Shown: piece after piece, positions 43,879 to 54,479 of the stretch
Layout of the letters: each line of letters opens with the position of its first letter
How positions within the stretch are numbered: position 1 is the stretch's first letter
Origin: Eublepharis macularius
Taxonomy: Eukaryota > Chordata > Lepidosauria > Squamata > Eublepharidae
DNA: 64,000 nt
Assembly: GCF_028583425.1 (NCBI RefSeq)
Contig: NC_072791.1
Span: forward strand, 15,767,868 to 15,831,867
Direction: 5' to 3'
Notes under the pieces: generated by a model
What the model saw: the letters and a program-made list of their open reading frames with translations, nothing else
Told to the model about the DNA's origin: nothing
Databases searched by the model: none
Made by a program: the position numbers and the translations under genes

Positions 43879-44741
43879 CTGCTTGAAACAAAGACGAGAG
43901 TTAAGTAAGCACATCACACAGTACAACCTCATTCATCTAAAGGTGCCAATCGTAACACTGAACATGTTCAAAATCATCTTTTTTTTCTCTCCAGGGCCGA
44001 GTTCTGGAAAAAAAACCTCACTGTGAGCAGTACCAATTGGCTAGCGTCTGCGATTTCAAAAATCTACTTTCCTCCTAATCTCTGAATGACCTTTAATACA
44101 TCTTTTTTTAAAAAGGCAAAAAATGAATGTTCAGATTACTGGACATACATGAACCCCTTAAACAATATAATAAAGATAGCCAACCTGCCCGAAAGAAGCA
44201 AAAAAAAAAAAGGGCTGGATTAATGGCTGACCCAGTGTTCGCTTACTAAAATATACATCTATTATGAAAACGGCAAAGTTGAAAGCAAGGAACCAAATTA
44301 GACTTCACCTTAGGTTGCCCATCAGTCTTTACCCTAGACCGCCTATGGGAGAAGGTTTCGTCTAATTTTCAGGAACTGGACTGCCTTGCTGGATAATACC
44401 CAAAGTCCATCTCATTCATCATCTGGTACCTTTTGGGGGTGGGGAGGTTCTTCATGCCAACCAGCAGAGTATATATGACAGCGTATATCTGATCTCCCCC
44501 TGCCCCAGTTACTGCATACGGACAGTGTCCTTAAACTAACCTACGATTATCCAGAGGCATTTATGGAATTCCAGGCTTATGAAATACTGCTGGACCTCAG
44601 TTTAATAGACTGGGCATAAAGGTACTACCTAGCCTTCCTAAATCTGAAAAAAGAAGCTTGACTCATGAAAACTTAAACTCTGGAAATATCATTGGTCTTT
44701 AAGGTGGCTGAAATCTTGCTCTCCTAAATATGACCTCCTAG

Positions 44742-44930
44742 CAGGGCTTTTTTTTCTGGGAAAAGAGGTGGTGGAACTCAGTGGGTTGCCCTCAGAGAAT
44801 GTGGTCACATGGCTGGTGGCCCCGCCCCCTGAAGATCTGGAGATTAGGGGGCGGGGCCACCAGACATGTGACCATTTTCGAGAGGTTCCGGAACTCCGTT
44901 CCACCACGTTGCAGCTGAAAAAAAGCCCTG
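44742..44930. mobile_element. hAT-type MITE with perfect 8-bp duplication
   Basis: It begins CAGGGCTTTTTTTTCTGGG and ends TGAAAAAAAGCCCTG, with CCTCCTAG on both sides (44734-44741 and 44931-44938). The centre is palindromic around GTCACATGGCTGGTGGCCCC and GGGGCCACCAGACATGTGAC. Confidence 0.85.
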
Positions 44931-45069
44931 CCTCCTAGTATAACTTGGTTACCCTTCAGACGCTGGGTATTTTTGTTTTATTTGCTGATGTTCCAAGATT
45001 TTTTTAAGTCTCCCTGCATATCATGTTTAAGTGGGACTTTTTTCACATGAATATATAAATAACGCTGAA

Positions 45070-45280
45070 GAGAACTGGCATGGCATAGTGCTTAGTGTCA
45101 GACCAGGACATGGGAGAACCAGATTCGATTCCCTGTTCTGCCATGGAAGCCGGCTGGGAGACCCTGGGGCTGTAACACACTAACCTACCTCACAGGGTTG
45201 TTGGGAGATTAAAGTGCAAAGGGGAAGAACAATGTAATATTTTGAGTTTCCACTGGGAAGAAAGTTTACATATTAAAAAA
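45070..45280 (+). repeat. tRNA-derived SINE
   Basis: GGCATAGTGCTTAGTGTCAG (box A), AGATTCGATTCCCTG (box B) and ACCTACCTCACAGGGTTGTT. Confidence 0.8.
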
Positions 45281-46051
45281 AATTCTCATACTGCCAGCAA
45301 GACCATAGCCCACGTCCTAGTACAACGACCGCTTGATTAAGTTTTATTGCATCAACTGAGGACGGGTACCTAATCTTTGTTTAAACACCTCCAGTAAAGG
45401 AGAATCCACAATTCCCAAGATAGTCTGTTCCATCACTGAACAGATCTTACCATTGGGAAATTTTTCCTCAGACATGGTCAAAATCTATCTCCTTAATAAT
45501 TTCCCCACCCGTTAGTTCTTAATCTTGCCCTCAGGAAAAGGAGAGAATGCCTATCCACTTCTATGTGACAGATCATCAGATATTTAAAGATTATTATCAT
45601 CTTGACAACTAAGAATTCGAAGACACGCCCCCCCCCCCCAAACTTAGAGCCCATGTCAAAGAAGTAAAAATATATATTCCATCTCTGGTTGTGGGGCCTT
45701 CACTTCCTCTCTTAGAAGAGGACAGGAATCAGTTTTCAGAGATTCGTGTTTCTCACAAGGCCAAAATGCAGCTTTCCTGTTCTTCAAACTCAGCCCCACC
45801 ACATTATTTTGTTTTACACTCTAAAAATCGTGTGCCACTTCACTCGACTCAAATCCTGTTGTTTTACTAGGAATCTTTGCCATTAGACTCATATATTAAC
45901 ATTCAAATGTGATATTTTGTAATCCGTTTGCTGACTGACTGAACAGTCCCTCCCGTACCTGTTATCTGCCTTCAGTCCCAGTGTGAAAGGAGGGTTACGA
46001 AAGAAAATGAATAAATGTATTAACACCACCCGTCCTCCAGTGCTGCCTTAC

Positions 46052-46231
46052 CTCGTCTGGTGAATAAATATCATCTTAAAATAGTTGGAAAAAGCAGCCA
46101 GGACTGCTCTGTGAGCTTTGAAGTAGACGTCTCCAATGGCAACCGTGCAGTCGCAGAGAAAGCCAAACTCGCGCTGCATGTTGAGTTGCTGGAGGAGAAT
46201 CAAGCTATGGCTGGCCGTGTCCATCGTGGAT
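46052..46231 (-). CDS. ZBTB25: ZBTB25 first coding exon (BTB domain start)
   Basis: The start codon is at 46224-46222, seven bases inside the exon after the acceptor TTTTTTCCCCCTAG. The product [40 protein letters not shown] and [17 protein letters not shown] is almost identical to human ZBTB25 and is the first half of the BTB/POZ dimerisation domain, including the conserved CDCTVAIGD and [10 protein letters not shown] strand-helix. The exon ends with a split Ser codon before GTAAGG (46051). The phase fits the acceptor of the last exon at 43878 exactly. Confidence 0.97.
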
Positions 46232-46489
46232 CTAGGGGGAAAAAACAAGACCTCTTAAAGGCGGAGCTCATTTCAGCATCACAAATATCAAAAGGGGGCC
46301 TTGAATCTCCTCAACAGGTTTGCTCGCAAGCACAACGGACCTCAACACCCATCAAAAGGTCCCTGCTTCCCCCAGGCCTGTCTCTCCAAAGATATTTTAT
46401 TGCCAGCCCTGCAAAACTGATCAGCCCTCTTCTGCACTCACACACGCATATGCCGTAAAGCAAGTCCTACCGATGTTCTACCAAGGTCA

Positions 46490-46660
46490 GTACAGTTTAC
46501 TTGGACTGGCTGCAGCTCTCCTGGGTCTCAGACAAAGGACTTTCATGTTATCTACTAACCGATCCTTTTACCTGGAAATGCTGGAGACTGAACCTGGGAC
46601 CATCTGCAAGCAAAACAGATGTTTTTCCACTGAGCCACAGCCCCTCCCGGGCCTCTACGT
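46490..46660 (-). repeat. tRNA-derived SINE (second family)
   Basis: GACTGAACCTGGGACCATCT, GCAAGCAAAACAGATG and TTTCCACTGAGCCACAGCCC: a reversed tRNA-like head. Confidence 0.75.
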
Positions 46661-46814
46661 GGAATACTGACCGTTCAGATGTTTGTTTTTAATGGGAAAA
46701 AAGCCGCAAGCCATTATACCAAGATTAGACAATGGGCGCCTCATCAGCTCTTTGAACTTGGTCATCTTCCCAACCGTCTGTCCAGCAGGTGCAGAGATCT
46801 TTACACATAAACTT

Positions 46815-46870
46815 ACAGTGCAATCCTAAAAAGAGTTACTCCAGACTAAGTCTAGGATTGCACTGTTAGT
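46815..46870. repeat. Palindromic repeat (CAGTGCAATCCTA family), short
   Basis: CAGTGCAATCCTAAAAAGAG mirrored by GTCTAGGATTGCACTGTTAG. Confidence 0.7.
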
Positions 46871-46879
46871 GTGTGCTGC

Positions 46880-47830
46880 TCCATGGAGTGGGTAAGGATA
46901 TGTGGGCCACTAATGCACAGTATCTCTGGCACATCCAGAGCCACAACCATTACTCTCAAACCGCAGCTTCTCCTAAGTTCCATCCTACCAAAATCAGTTT
47001 GGGATAGTAAGGCAAGAGGGAGCAGATTTGGGACTTTCGATCCAACTCCATCACATCTTGACTGGCAGAAAGAAGAATCCACTTGCTTCCCCCACCAGGA
47101 AATCCATTCTGTATGCTTAGAGTTTCTCCCCACTGGAGGCTTTTCAATTTTAGAAAGTAGCACCAAAGACAGAAAGTCCACTGAATACAATCCATAAAAA
47201 CAATTTACAAATCTGGATTTTCATGCATCTCAGCCATAAACTTTCAAGCTCAGAGACTAACCTCAGAGCTGAATGCCATTTTATTGAAAATTATGAATAG
47301 ACACGCACCATTCTTAAAATACTAGGTGTGCGAGAAATTGAACTCTTCTTTTCAGGTTCCATTCACAGTTGGCAAGGTTGGTTCTTGCATAAAAGCAGGT
47401 TGCTTTAAGGGTACTGCTCTTTTTTTCTCTCTGATCAGGTGGGGAAAGGGACATTTCCAACCTGGACAATGGTGAATTCCCTCCTGGCCTCTTATGGCTG
47501 CTTTTTATAGCCAAATTATACACCTAGAGTTAATAGGAATGGTATTTCAGCATGCTGTACAATTTAGTCAGGCCTACCAAGCAAAGACAAACTTGGACCC
47601 ATTTTATTTGAAGTGGCACACATACGGCATATCTGCTTATTTATATCCCATGTTATCTTCTTAAGACCAAACTAGTTAATGAAGTAACAAGTTGCAAAGG
47701 AATAAAACAAAACAATTTGTCAGCAAGATAAAAATATACTGCACAACTGAAAACATGGGACAAGCACATCTGCAGTTTACACTACCAAACGCCTTTTGAA
47801 AGAAAAACACTGTACCTTTAAGGCAGAGGA
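46880..47830. other. ZBTB25 5' intron, unassigned
   Basis: No exon or repeat recognised between the SINE and the arm at 47838. Confidence 0.4.
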
Positions 47831-47837
47831 ATTAAAA

Positions 47838-47945
47838 AAAAATCAAGTCATGTGATGCCTTTTTATTAGGACTAATCAAACTGTCACAAAATAGCAAGCT
47901 TTTGAGTTCTTCAGAACGCTTCAACAGGCTGGTTGTTCCGGAACA
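47838..47945 (-). mobile_element. Single arm of a Penelope-like tail (another family)
   Basis: Minus sense: TTCTGAAGAACTCAAAAGCT, then GCTATTTTGTGACAGTTTGA, TTAGTCCTAATAAAAAGGC. The order (CTGAAGA, AAAGCTT, TTAGTC, AATAAA, GGC) parallels the family-1 arm although the sequence differs. Confidence 0.45.
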
Positions 47946-48077
47946 CAAGACAAAAGAGACCGAAAGGGGGAGACAGAAAAAGGTATTTCAAAGCATAATA
48001 TACAAGTTCCTTTTCTGCACTTTGTAGAGTCTTAAAATGAATATTTTATATTTTGTTTCTGGAATTTTGTTAGGGAC

Positions 48078-48372
48078 TAAGTCAGGTACTTAAGAGCCTC
48101 GTGGCACAGAGTGGAAAGCTGCAGTACTGCAGCCCAAGCTGTGCTAACGACCTGTGCTAACGAGCTGGATTCATATAGCCGGCTCAAGGCTGACTCAGCC
48201 TTCCATCCTTCCAAGGTTGGTAAAATGACTACCCAGTTTCCTGGGGGTAAAGTGTAGATGACTGGGGAAGGCAACGGCAAACCACCCTGTAAAAAGTCTG
48301 CCAAGAAAACGTTGTGATGCAATGTCCCCCATGGGTCAGTAGTGACCTGGTGCTTGCACCTTTACCTTTAAG
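48078..48372 (+). repeat. tRNA-derived SINE (third family), full length
   Basis: CTCGTGGCACAGAGTGGAAA and CTGCAGTACTGCAGCCCAAG head, CCGGCTCAAGGCTGACTCAG, CTGGGGAAGGCAACGGCAAA, CCCATGGGTCAGTAGTGACC and TTGCACCTTTACCTTTA. A known squamate SINE pattern. Confidence 0.75.
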
Positions 48373-48784
48373 TCAGGTACTTGCAGTCCCTCTCTGTCAG
48401 GGCTGTCCCACATCTGGCTGCTGGTCGAAATACCACATAATGGATTGCTCTCCAATTCAGGGGGGGGAACCCACATATGGAAAATCAGCACGTCAAGGAA
48501 AAGGTTAGGCTGCAGCCCCGAACCTCTAGCTTTCTGCAGGTAGGAATTAATGTGGTTCGCTGGAAAATTTCATCATGGGATCTCTATCTGCAACCTGAAG
48601 CGGCAGAGCCCAGATAGAGACCAGCAGACAAAATGAAAAATTAGGCCGTAGCCCCCCCCCCCTGAAAGAATTTGGGAGAGAATATACAGAAGGTACTTGC
48701 ATTGAAGAGAATATTCTATCCCACTAGCTCTTTCACGTCTGGAGTTTGGTTAGATCTTCCACTTACTTCTGCTGAGAGCTGCCA

Positions 48785-48845
48785 TCCCCATTGAGCTCAA
48801 TGGGGTTTACTTCTGAGCAAAAATGCTTAGGATTGTACTGTTAGT
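48785..48845. repeat. Palindromic repeat family, half copy
   Basis: CATTGAGCTCAATGGGGTTT, then GCTTAGGATTGTACTGTTAG. Confidence 0.55.
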
Positions 48846-49111
48846 TATTAATCTACTACTGAGAATCAAGGGTGACCTTCCTCAGGTTTATCAACAGGCC
48901 TGGAGAAAAATGTTTTATGCTTTTCATAAAAGGCTTAAGGTGTGAGAAAGGACAGCTAAAGCTTCTCATGGCGGGGAAGTAAATCGCATCACCTGGTCAA
49001 CAGCATCCCAGTAATCCCCTATTAATCCAATTAACCTATTAACATCCCATTAAGACCTCCCTTAAGGGGCCAGGCCATTTCCCCCCAGTATAGTTGGCAA
49101 CCTTACCTCCA

Positions 49112-49338
49112 TGCAAACAAGGGCTGCCAACTCCAGGTTGGAAAATTCCTGGAGATTTGGGGGGGTGGAGCCTGGAGGGGATGGGGTTTACAGAGGGGAG
49201 GGACCTCTGCAGGGTATGACGCCATAGAGCCCACCCACTCCAGTGCAGCCCTTTTCTCCAGAGACACTGATCTCTGTAGCCTGGAGATCAGCTGTAATTC
49301 TGGGAGATCTCAAGGATCCACCTGGAGGTTAACAGGAT
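49112..49338 (-). mobile_element. hAT-like TIR element (TAGGGTTGCC family)
   Basis: Reversed: AGGGCTGCCAACTCCAGGTT at the left, GCTGTAATTCTGGGAGATCT and CCACCTGGAGGTTAACAGGA at the right. Confidence 0.65.
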
Positions 49339-49339
49339 C

Positions 49340-49505
49340 TGAGTCCAGTGTGACCTCTAAGACCAATAATGCGTGAAAGCTTTCGAGAGTCAGCGCTCCC
49401 TTCTTCAAACTCTTGGGGTCTGAAGTTTGCACCCCGAAATCTTGTTGGTCTCCTAAGTGCCACTGGACTCAAACCCTGCTCTTCTACTGCAGACCAGCAC
49501 CTAAG
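49340..49505. mobile_element. Inverted-arm element, family 1 (CTCTCGAAAGCTT variant)
   Basis: GAGTCCAGTGTGACCTCTAA (49341) and GAAAGCTTTCGAGAGTCAGC face a right arm ATCTTGTTGGTCTCCTAAGT, GCCACTGGACTC. The right side's central part is diverged. Confidence 0.6.
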
Positions 49506-49729
49506 ACTCATTCTCTCTCTCTCTCACTCACCCACACACAAAACAGAGTTGCCGACATCCTGGACCAAAAAGTCCTGCTCCCTTATGATGAGTGCAAATG
49601 AGCAGTCGAGGCTTTTCACGGCACAGAAGTCAAGAGCGTCCCATTCAATCTCTATGAAAGGGGGTGGGCTTTTCCCCTCCAGGTTGTTGGCAACCGTCAA
49701 CCGCTCCCGGAGCATTCTGCACCTTGCAA

Positions 49730-50200
49730 ACGCCTCCAGCTTGCAGCCTCCCCCCGCCCCGGAGCTCGACCCGCGCTCGTGCAGCCAAGCTTCCCGCCGC
49801 CCCCTGCTGCGCGTCGGGGGGACGCGCGTCGCCGCGCCATCAATCAGCCCCGGCTTTGCAGCAGAGCGAGGCCGAGCGCAGCCCTACCTCCCGCCCCGGC
49901 TCCGATGCAAAACTGCCGCTTGCTCCGAGCCAGCCTCCCTTCGCCTCGCACAGAGACTCACGCAGAGACGCCCCGCCGGAGAGGTGGGCGCGCTTCGCAA
50001 CGGCCGGCTCTGCTCCTTGCCCGAGCGGCAGGCCTCGCGGCTCACGCAAGCGGCGCGACGGGGCAGGAGCGTGCACGCCGCCGCTTCCTGAGCGTGCGCG
50101 CGCACTGGCCTCCCCAGACCGAGGGAGGGAGGCTTACGCCCTGTGACGTCACGCAGGACTTTGCCGCTGCAAATGCTCTCCCCGCCCCCGCACGCTTGCA
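49730..50200 (-). promoter_or_regulatory. ZBTB25: CpG island and presumed ZBTB25 promoter/first exon
   Basis: Dense CpG sequence with no TATA box, placed 5' of the coding exons on the minus strand. A strong minus-sense donor, TCTGC|GTGAGTCTC, lies at 49961-49960, so a non-coding first exon of roughly 49962-50100 is likely; a weaker alternative donor (GGGAG|GTAGGG) is at 49887. The long open frames here come from GC-rich composition. Transcription start and exon limits are inferred. Confidence 0.65.
50144..50151. promoter_or_regulatory. Perfect CRE (CREB/ATF site)
   Basis: TGACGTCA inside GTGACGTCAC, just upstream of the presumed ZBTB25 start. GTGCGCGCGCAC at about 50094-50105 nearby resembles an NRF1 half-palindrome. 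Confidence 0.6.
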
Positions 50201-50511
50201 AAAGCTTTTCTTGCTTGCTTAGCTGTTTTGGGGACCGCGCACCTCTCAATAGGAGCAGGGGATCGACTGAGATTTATATTCCACCCCCCTTTTGCAGATG
50301 TTAAGTAGGCACGCCTTGCTTGTCTCCAAAGTTTGACCTCAGACTTGGTTCACACGTGCAAGGCGGAAGAATGGAGTTGCGCCCCCTTCAGTCTGCAAGG
50401 AAGGGATGCCGGCCTTGAATGCGCCTTTTTTAAAAAGAGAAAACCGGCACTGCAAAACTGGAGGATCTGAGTCCAGTGACACCTCAGATTTCCAGGGAAT
50501 GAGCCTTTGAC

Positions 50512-50720
50512 AGCGCAATCCTAAATAGAGTTACACCCGTCCAAACACATTGATTCCAGTAGGCTTAGACTGGCGTGACTCTGTTTAGGATTGCACAAAG
50601 CTCCCTTCTTCTGATACTTTCGAAAAGCTCTCAAAAGCTTTTACCCTGAAAATCTTGTTAGTCTCTAAGGCGCCACTGGACTCGAATCTTACTGCAGACC
50701 AACAAGGCTGCCCTTCTGAA
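50512..50720. repeat. Palindromic repeat followed by family-1 arm
   Basis: 50512-50597 is the CAGCGCAATCCTAAATAGAG / GTTTAGGATTGCAC palindrome. 50600-50715 has CTCCCTTCTTCTGATACTTT, AGCTCTCAAAAGCTTTTACC and ATCTTGTTAGTCTCTAAGGC, GCCACTGGACTC: one family-1 arm. Confidence 0.65.
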
Positions 50721-50807
50721 ACTATTAGCACAAGCAGGTCTTTGCCTGCTGTGCGTTAATTTCTGCTTGCAGGGAGTTTTCCATACAGAGCATACCCTGA
50801 TAAGCAA

Positions 50808-50893
50808 AATCAAGAGTCCAGTAACACCTTTAAGACTAACCAACTTTATTGTAGCATAAGCTTTCGAGAATCACAGTTCTGTTCGTCAGATGC
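50808..50893 (-). mobile_element. Family-1 arm, single
   Basis: AAGAGTCCAGTAACACCTTT, TTATTGTAGCATAAGCTTTC, GAGAATCACAGTTCTGTTCG and TCAGATG: the arm in minus sense, truncated before its partner. Confidence 0.7.
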
Positions 50894-51025
50894 CCTGATA
50901 AGCTAGTTCTTGAGAGAGAAGGAGATCCCCAGGCCAGCACTAAAAGGTTAGCGTGTAGAGTAAAATGATAGGAGGCTAAAGCCTTACCACTTGATTTGCC
51001 AACTGAAAGGGAAGAGTCTTTCCAG

Positions 51026-51459
51026 CAGGGCTCATTTCGAGGGGAACGCACAGGAACGCAGTTCCAGCAGTTCCCCAAAGAGGTCACATGTCAGGTGGCC
51101 CCACCCACCTGACATTTGGCCATTTTGGGCCTATTTCGGCCTGGATTGGGACTGAAATGGCCTAGATTGGGCCTCTGACGGGTGGTGGATCACTCTCCCG
51201 CTCATCAGTGGCTCAATCCTGACCATTTTGGGCCCCTTTTCAGCCATTTTCAACCCCTTTTTGCCATTTTGGGCCCAATTTCGGCCCTGAATGGCCAGGA
51301 TTGGGTCCAATACAGCCAGAATAGGTGATGTCAGGGGGTGTGGCATACGCAAATCAGTTATACTAATGACACACTTCCGGTGATGGCAAGAAGCGTGGCA
51401 TATGCTAATGAGTTATGCTAATGAGTTCCTCCAGCTCTTTTCCTACGAAATGGCCCCTG
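51026..51459. mobile_element. hAT-type MITE with perfect 8-bp duplication
   Basis: TIRs CAGGGCTCATTTCGAGGGG and CTACGAAATGGCCCCTG; CTTTCCAG on both sides (51018-51025 and 51460-51467). The body repeats CCATTTTGGGCC several times and ends TATGCTAATGAGTTATGCTA. Sibling of 54086-54465. Confidence 0.85.
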
Positions 51460-51499
51460 CTTTCCAGGTTTCCTGAGCCCAAGTTCATGAGGCAAAATA

Positions 51500-51592
51500 G
51501 TAAAGAGTCCAGTAGCACTGTTAAGACTACCCAACTTTATTGTAGCATAAGCTTTCGAGAACCACAGCTCTCCTCATCAGATGCATCGAGCT
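51500..51592 (-). mobile_element. Family-1 arm, single
   Basis: AGTAAAGAGTCCAGTAGCAC, TTTATTGTAGCATAAGCTTT, CGAGAACCACAGCTCTCC and TCATCAGATGCAT: minus-sense arm without partner. Confidence 0.7.
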
Positions 51593-51687
51593 CATGATGG
51601 TTTCTCTCTGGAGCTATTTCCCACCTCTCTTTCTGACCCTTCTAACATTTGAACGAAACCTGTAGAGTGCCAGGCAATGTACAAATA

Positions 51688-51892
51688 CGGTTGCCAATCT
51701 CCAGGTGGGGCCTGGTAATCTCCTGGAATTACCACTGAACTCCAGACAACACAGATCAGTTCCCCAGCAGAAAATGGCTGCTTTGGAGGGTGGGCTGTAT
51801 GCCATTACGTCCCACTGAAATCCATTGAAGCTCCACCTTAACATCTCCAGGTAGTTCCCAACAGAGAGTTGACAACCTTGTGTACAAACCAC
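51688..51892 (+). mobile_element. hAT-like TIR element (TAGGGTTGCC family)
   Basis: ACGGTTGCCAATCTCCAGG, AGATCAGTTCCCCAGCAGAA, AATGGCTGCTTTGGAGGG and CAACAGAGAGTTGACAACC: both ends present, diverged. Confidence 0.65.
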
Positions 51893-52007
51893 AAGTGACA
51901 CATCCTCGTGGGATTTACAATGAATGTTATTAAATGGACAGACAGGGAAAGTGATGTATAGAATGCATTAGGGTGGAAGGGGCACAGGCAGGGTTGGGGG
52001 TTTATAG

Positions 52008-52097
52008 TGCAATCCAAAGAAGAGTTACTGCAGCCTAAACCCACTGAAATCAATGGGCTTAGACTGGAGTAATTCCTTTTAGGATTGCACTGTCAGT
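52008..52097. repeat. Palindromic repeat (CAGTGCAATCCTA family)
   Basis: AGTGCAATCCAAAGAAGAGT, CTGAAATCAATGGGCTTAGA and TTTTAGGATTGCACTGTCAG. Confidence 0.75.
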
Positions 52098-52531
52098 CTT
52101 GCCGGAAAAGCTGCAGAAATTGGAGGTATTGATCTCTGAAAAAAAGCAAAATCTGAATGCATCCTTAGTTCAAACTGAGAGTTTATGATCTCCAATTGAT
52201 TTTTTTAAAAAGCCTCAGACAATAGTAGCATACTTAGAAACAGGCCAGATCAAAGAATACTTTGTCTGCACACAACAGAAATGCATGCTGTGACATCCCT
52301 GTTTGTTGTTTTTTATTCTTACCAGAATATCCTCCACTCGATCCAGAAGGTTGCCAGCAGCCGGGCCAAGACAAAAATTTTCTAGACCCCTCTTATGCCA
52401 TCCGCTCGACCCACTTGCGGACATCGTCACAAGTTGGGAAACAAAATACCCCCTTTCTAAAATGGCTTATGGCAATAAGCCTGCAGCACTCAACTTGCAG
52501 CTTAAGAAATCGGTCCAGGAAAAAGTCATTA

Positions 52532-52618
52532 TCAGTACAGTCCTAAATAATCCCCTTCCAAAAAACACTGAAGTCAATCAATTTAACTGGGTTTAACTCT
52601 ATTAAGGATTGCAGTGTG
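52532..52618. repeat. Palindromic repeat (CAGTGCAATCCTA family)
   Basis: AGTACAGTCCTAAATAATCC and CTATTAAGGATTGCAGTGTG bracket GAAGTCAATCAATTTAACTG. Confidence 0.55.
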
Positions 52619-52699
52619 TATTATTTTGCTGATTGTAAGACTAGGCCCCAAATCAATTAACTGCAAGGTGGAGATATGCTAATAATCTCACCCAGCGAG

Positions 52700-53000
52700 A
52701 CCCAGTAATGGTGTAGTGGTTTGTGTTGATCTAGGCTCTGGGAATTCAAATTCCCCCTCTGCCACGGAAGCTTGAGGGGGGACCTTGGACTAGTCACACA
52801 CTCTCAGCCTAACCTACCCCACAGGGTTGTTGTATGGATAAAATGGAGGGGGTAAGCTGCTTTGGATCCCCATCAGAGAGAAAGGGAGGTTATAAATGAA
52901 GCCAATAAATAAGTCCGTCTGCATCTGTTTATTTAATTAATACAATTTTTATTCTGCTCTCCCTGCAAGCAGGCTCAGAGCAGATCACAACATCCTACTA
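52700..53000 (+). repeat. tRNA-derived SINE followed by a reversed L2 end
   Basis: GGTGTAGTGGTTTGTGTTGA (box A), GAATTCAAATTCCCCC (box B), ACCTACCCCACAGGGTTGTT to 52912. Then TTTTTATTCTGCTCTCCCTG, CAAGCAGGCTCAGAGCAG (52945-52985) is a reversed L2 3' end. Confidence 0.75.
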
Positions 53001-53004
53001 AATA

Positions 53005-53925
53005 AAAGGCAAGCCGTATTAGCGATGATTCACTTTTTATCCTTGTGCAAGCACATTATTGATGACGCTGGCCATGAAGCTGCTGCAAAACCGCCAAGAG
53101 GGGGACTGCCGGATCGACAGCCTACGCACTCCTCCCCACATCTCAGCTGAGGGTCACTGAGAAGGCGGAAGCCCCAGCCACGCTGGACGCCTGTCCGCAC
53201 TTGCTTGGGAGGGGTCCCCGCCAGATCCTGTAGAGCTTATTCTCCCCTTCCTAAAGAAGTATGGCATCAATCCTGAAGGCAGTGTGCTCGGAGTAAGCTC
53301 TATTGACTAGCACGGGCCTTACGTCTGATTAGACCTCGATGACGGATTGTTACGTTTCATGAAAAAATAAGAAAATGATCAACCACAGTTTTCTAAAGCC
53401 CGTTGTATTTTTCCACACAATGAGCTTTGTTGCTAGTTATAAAACATACAACAAAATACAGAATAAAATTAAGCCGCAACACAGTATTTTTAGAACAGCC
53501 ACACACACTTATTGCACTGCCCACTCCGCCTAAACGACCCATGGGGCAGGCTGGCTAGTTGCAGATGGATACAGGATCTAGCTCAGACGAGAAGGGCTGG
53601 CTTTGTGGCCCAGGTGGGAGAAGAGCAGGCGAAACCACAACACGCTGAGCATTTTTGAGTCAACCAACACAGCAGGAAGCATCTGGGGGAAAGGCAGGTC
53701 ACAGATGTCTTTTGTCCGGGGCAACCTTCCTGCCGAGAGCACAGGAAGCCTTTGAGATTCTGCCGTGCACAGCTGTGTTGCTGCCAGGCATTGTTCTCTG
53801 CGGGGCTTGCTGGGGACCAACCCCTGGTGCCAAGACCTTGTGGGCCAGGCCGGCAGGAACCAACCGCGCTAGAGGTCCACAATTAGGTCTCTCTGGACGT
53901 GTCCCAGGCGGGTCTAAATGGCCAT
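53005..53925. other. Mostly unassigned, with a repeat start at 53365-53445
   Basis: 53365-53445 is the reverse of the ACTAGCAACAAAGCCCAT motif found at the right window edge (63789). The stretch 53560-53925 is GC-richer with open frames on both strands but no recognised protein. Confidence 0.4.
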
Positions 53926-54008
53926 GACACACTTTGTAAACAGCTCTGAGTGGGTGTTAAGTTGTCCTGAAGGGCGGTATATAAATTGAATGTTGTTTGT
54001 TATTGTTG
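53925..54008 (+). repeat. tRNA-SINE tail
   Basis: CACTTTGTAAACAGCTCTGA, AAGTTGTCCTGAAGGGCGGT and a TTGTTATTGTTGTTGTTA end; head absent. Confidence 0.75.
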
Positions 54009-54085
54009 TTGTTATTTTAATAGAACTTCAACTTGTTTCGTTGAAAGTACAGAGTAGACTCCATCGACTGATACATGCATGTATG

Positions 54086-54465
54086 CAGGGCTCATTTCGA
54101 GGGGGAAGGCACATGGACGCAGTTCCGGCAGTTCCCCAAACAGGTCACATGTCAGGTGGCCCCGCCCACCTGACTCTCAGCCATTTTGGGCCCGTTTCAG
54201 CCTGGATTGGGGCCAAAACGGCCCGAATCGGGCTTCTGATGGGTGATGCATCATTCTCCCGCTCATCAGCGGCCTGATCCTGACCATTTTGGGCCCCTTT
54301 TCAGCCATTTTCACCCCCTTTTTTTCCATTTTGGGCCAATTTCAGCCCTGAATGACCAGGATTGGGTCCAAAACAGCCAGAATAGGTGATGTCAGGGGGT
54401 GTGGCATATGCTAATGAGTGATGCTAATGAGTTCCTCCAGCTCTTTTTCTACGAAATGACCCCTG
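54086..54465. mobile_element. hAT-type MITE, sibling of 51026
   Basis: CAGGGCTCATTTCGAGGGG and CTACGAAATGACCCCTG; flanked by CATGTATG (54078-54085) and CATATATG (54466-54473). The body is closely similar to the 51026 copy with a deletion of about 50 bases near the right end. Confidence 0.85.
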
Positions 54466-54479
54466 CATATATGCACTGG

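Larger units (their letters stand above)
43879..46051 (-). other. ZBTB25 intron between coding exons
   Basis: Bounded by a GTAAG donor (complement at 46047-46051) and a CAG acceptor (43879-43881). It contains a hAT-type MITE (44742-44930) and a tRNA-SINE (45070-45275). Nothing else recognised. Confidence 0.85.

Noticed and set aside
49369-50249. Open frames of 120-240 codons in the first CpG island
   Set aside because: Same compositional artefact, overlapping in several frames and crossing a palindromic repeat at the left.
52262-52596. Exon-like stretch after TTTTATTCTTACCAG at 52319
   Set aside because: A fair acceptor but no donor, no recognised peptide, and it runs into a palindromic repeat.
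53578-53932. Overlapping open frames on both strands near 53.6-53.9 kb
   Set aside because: Slightly GC-rich DNA with no recognisable protein in any frame.
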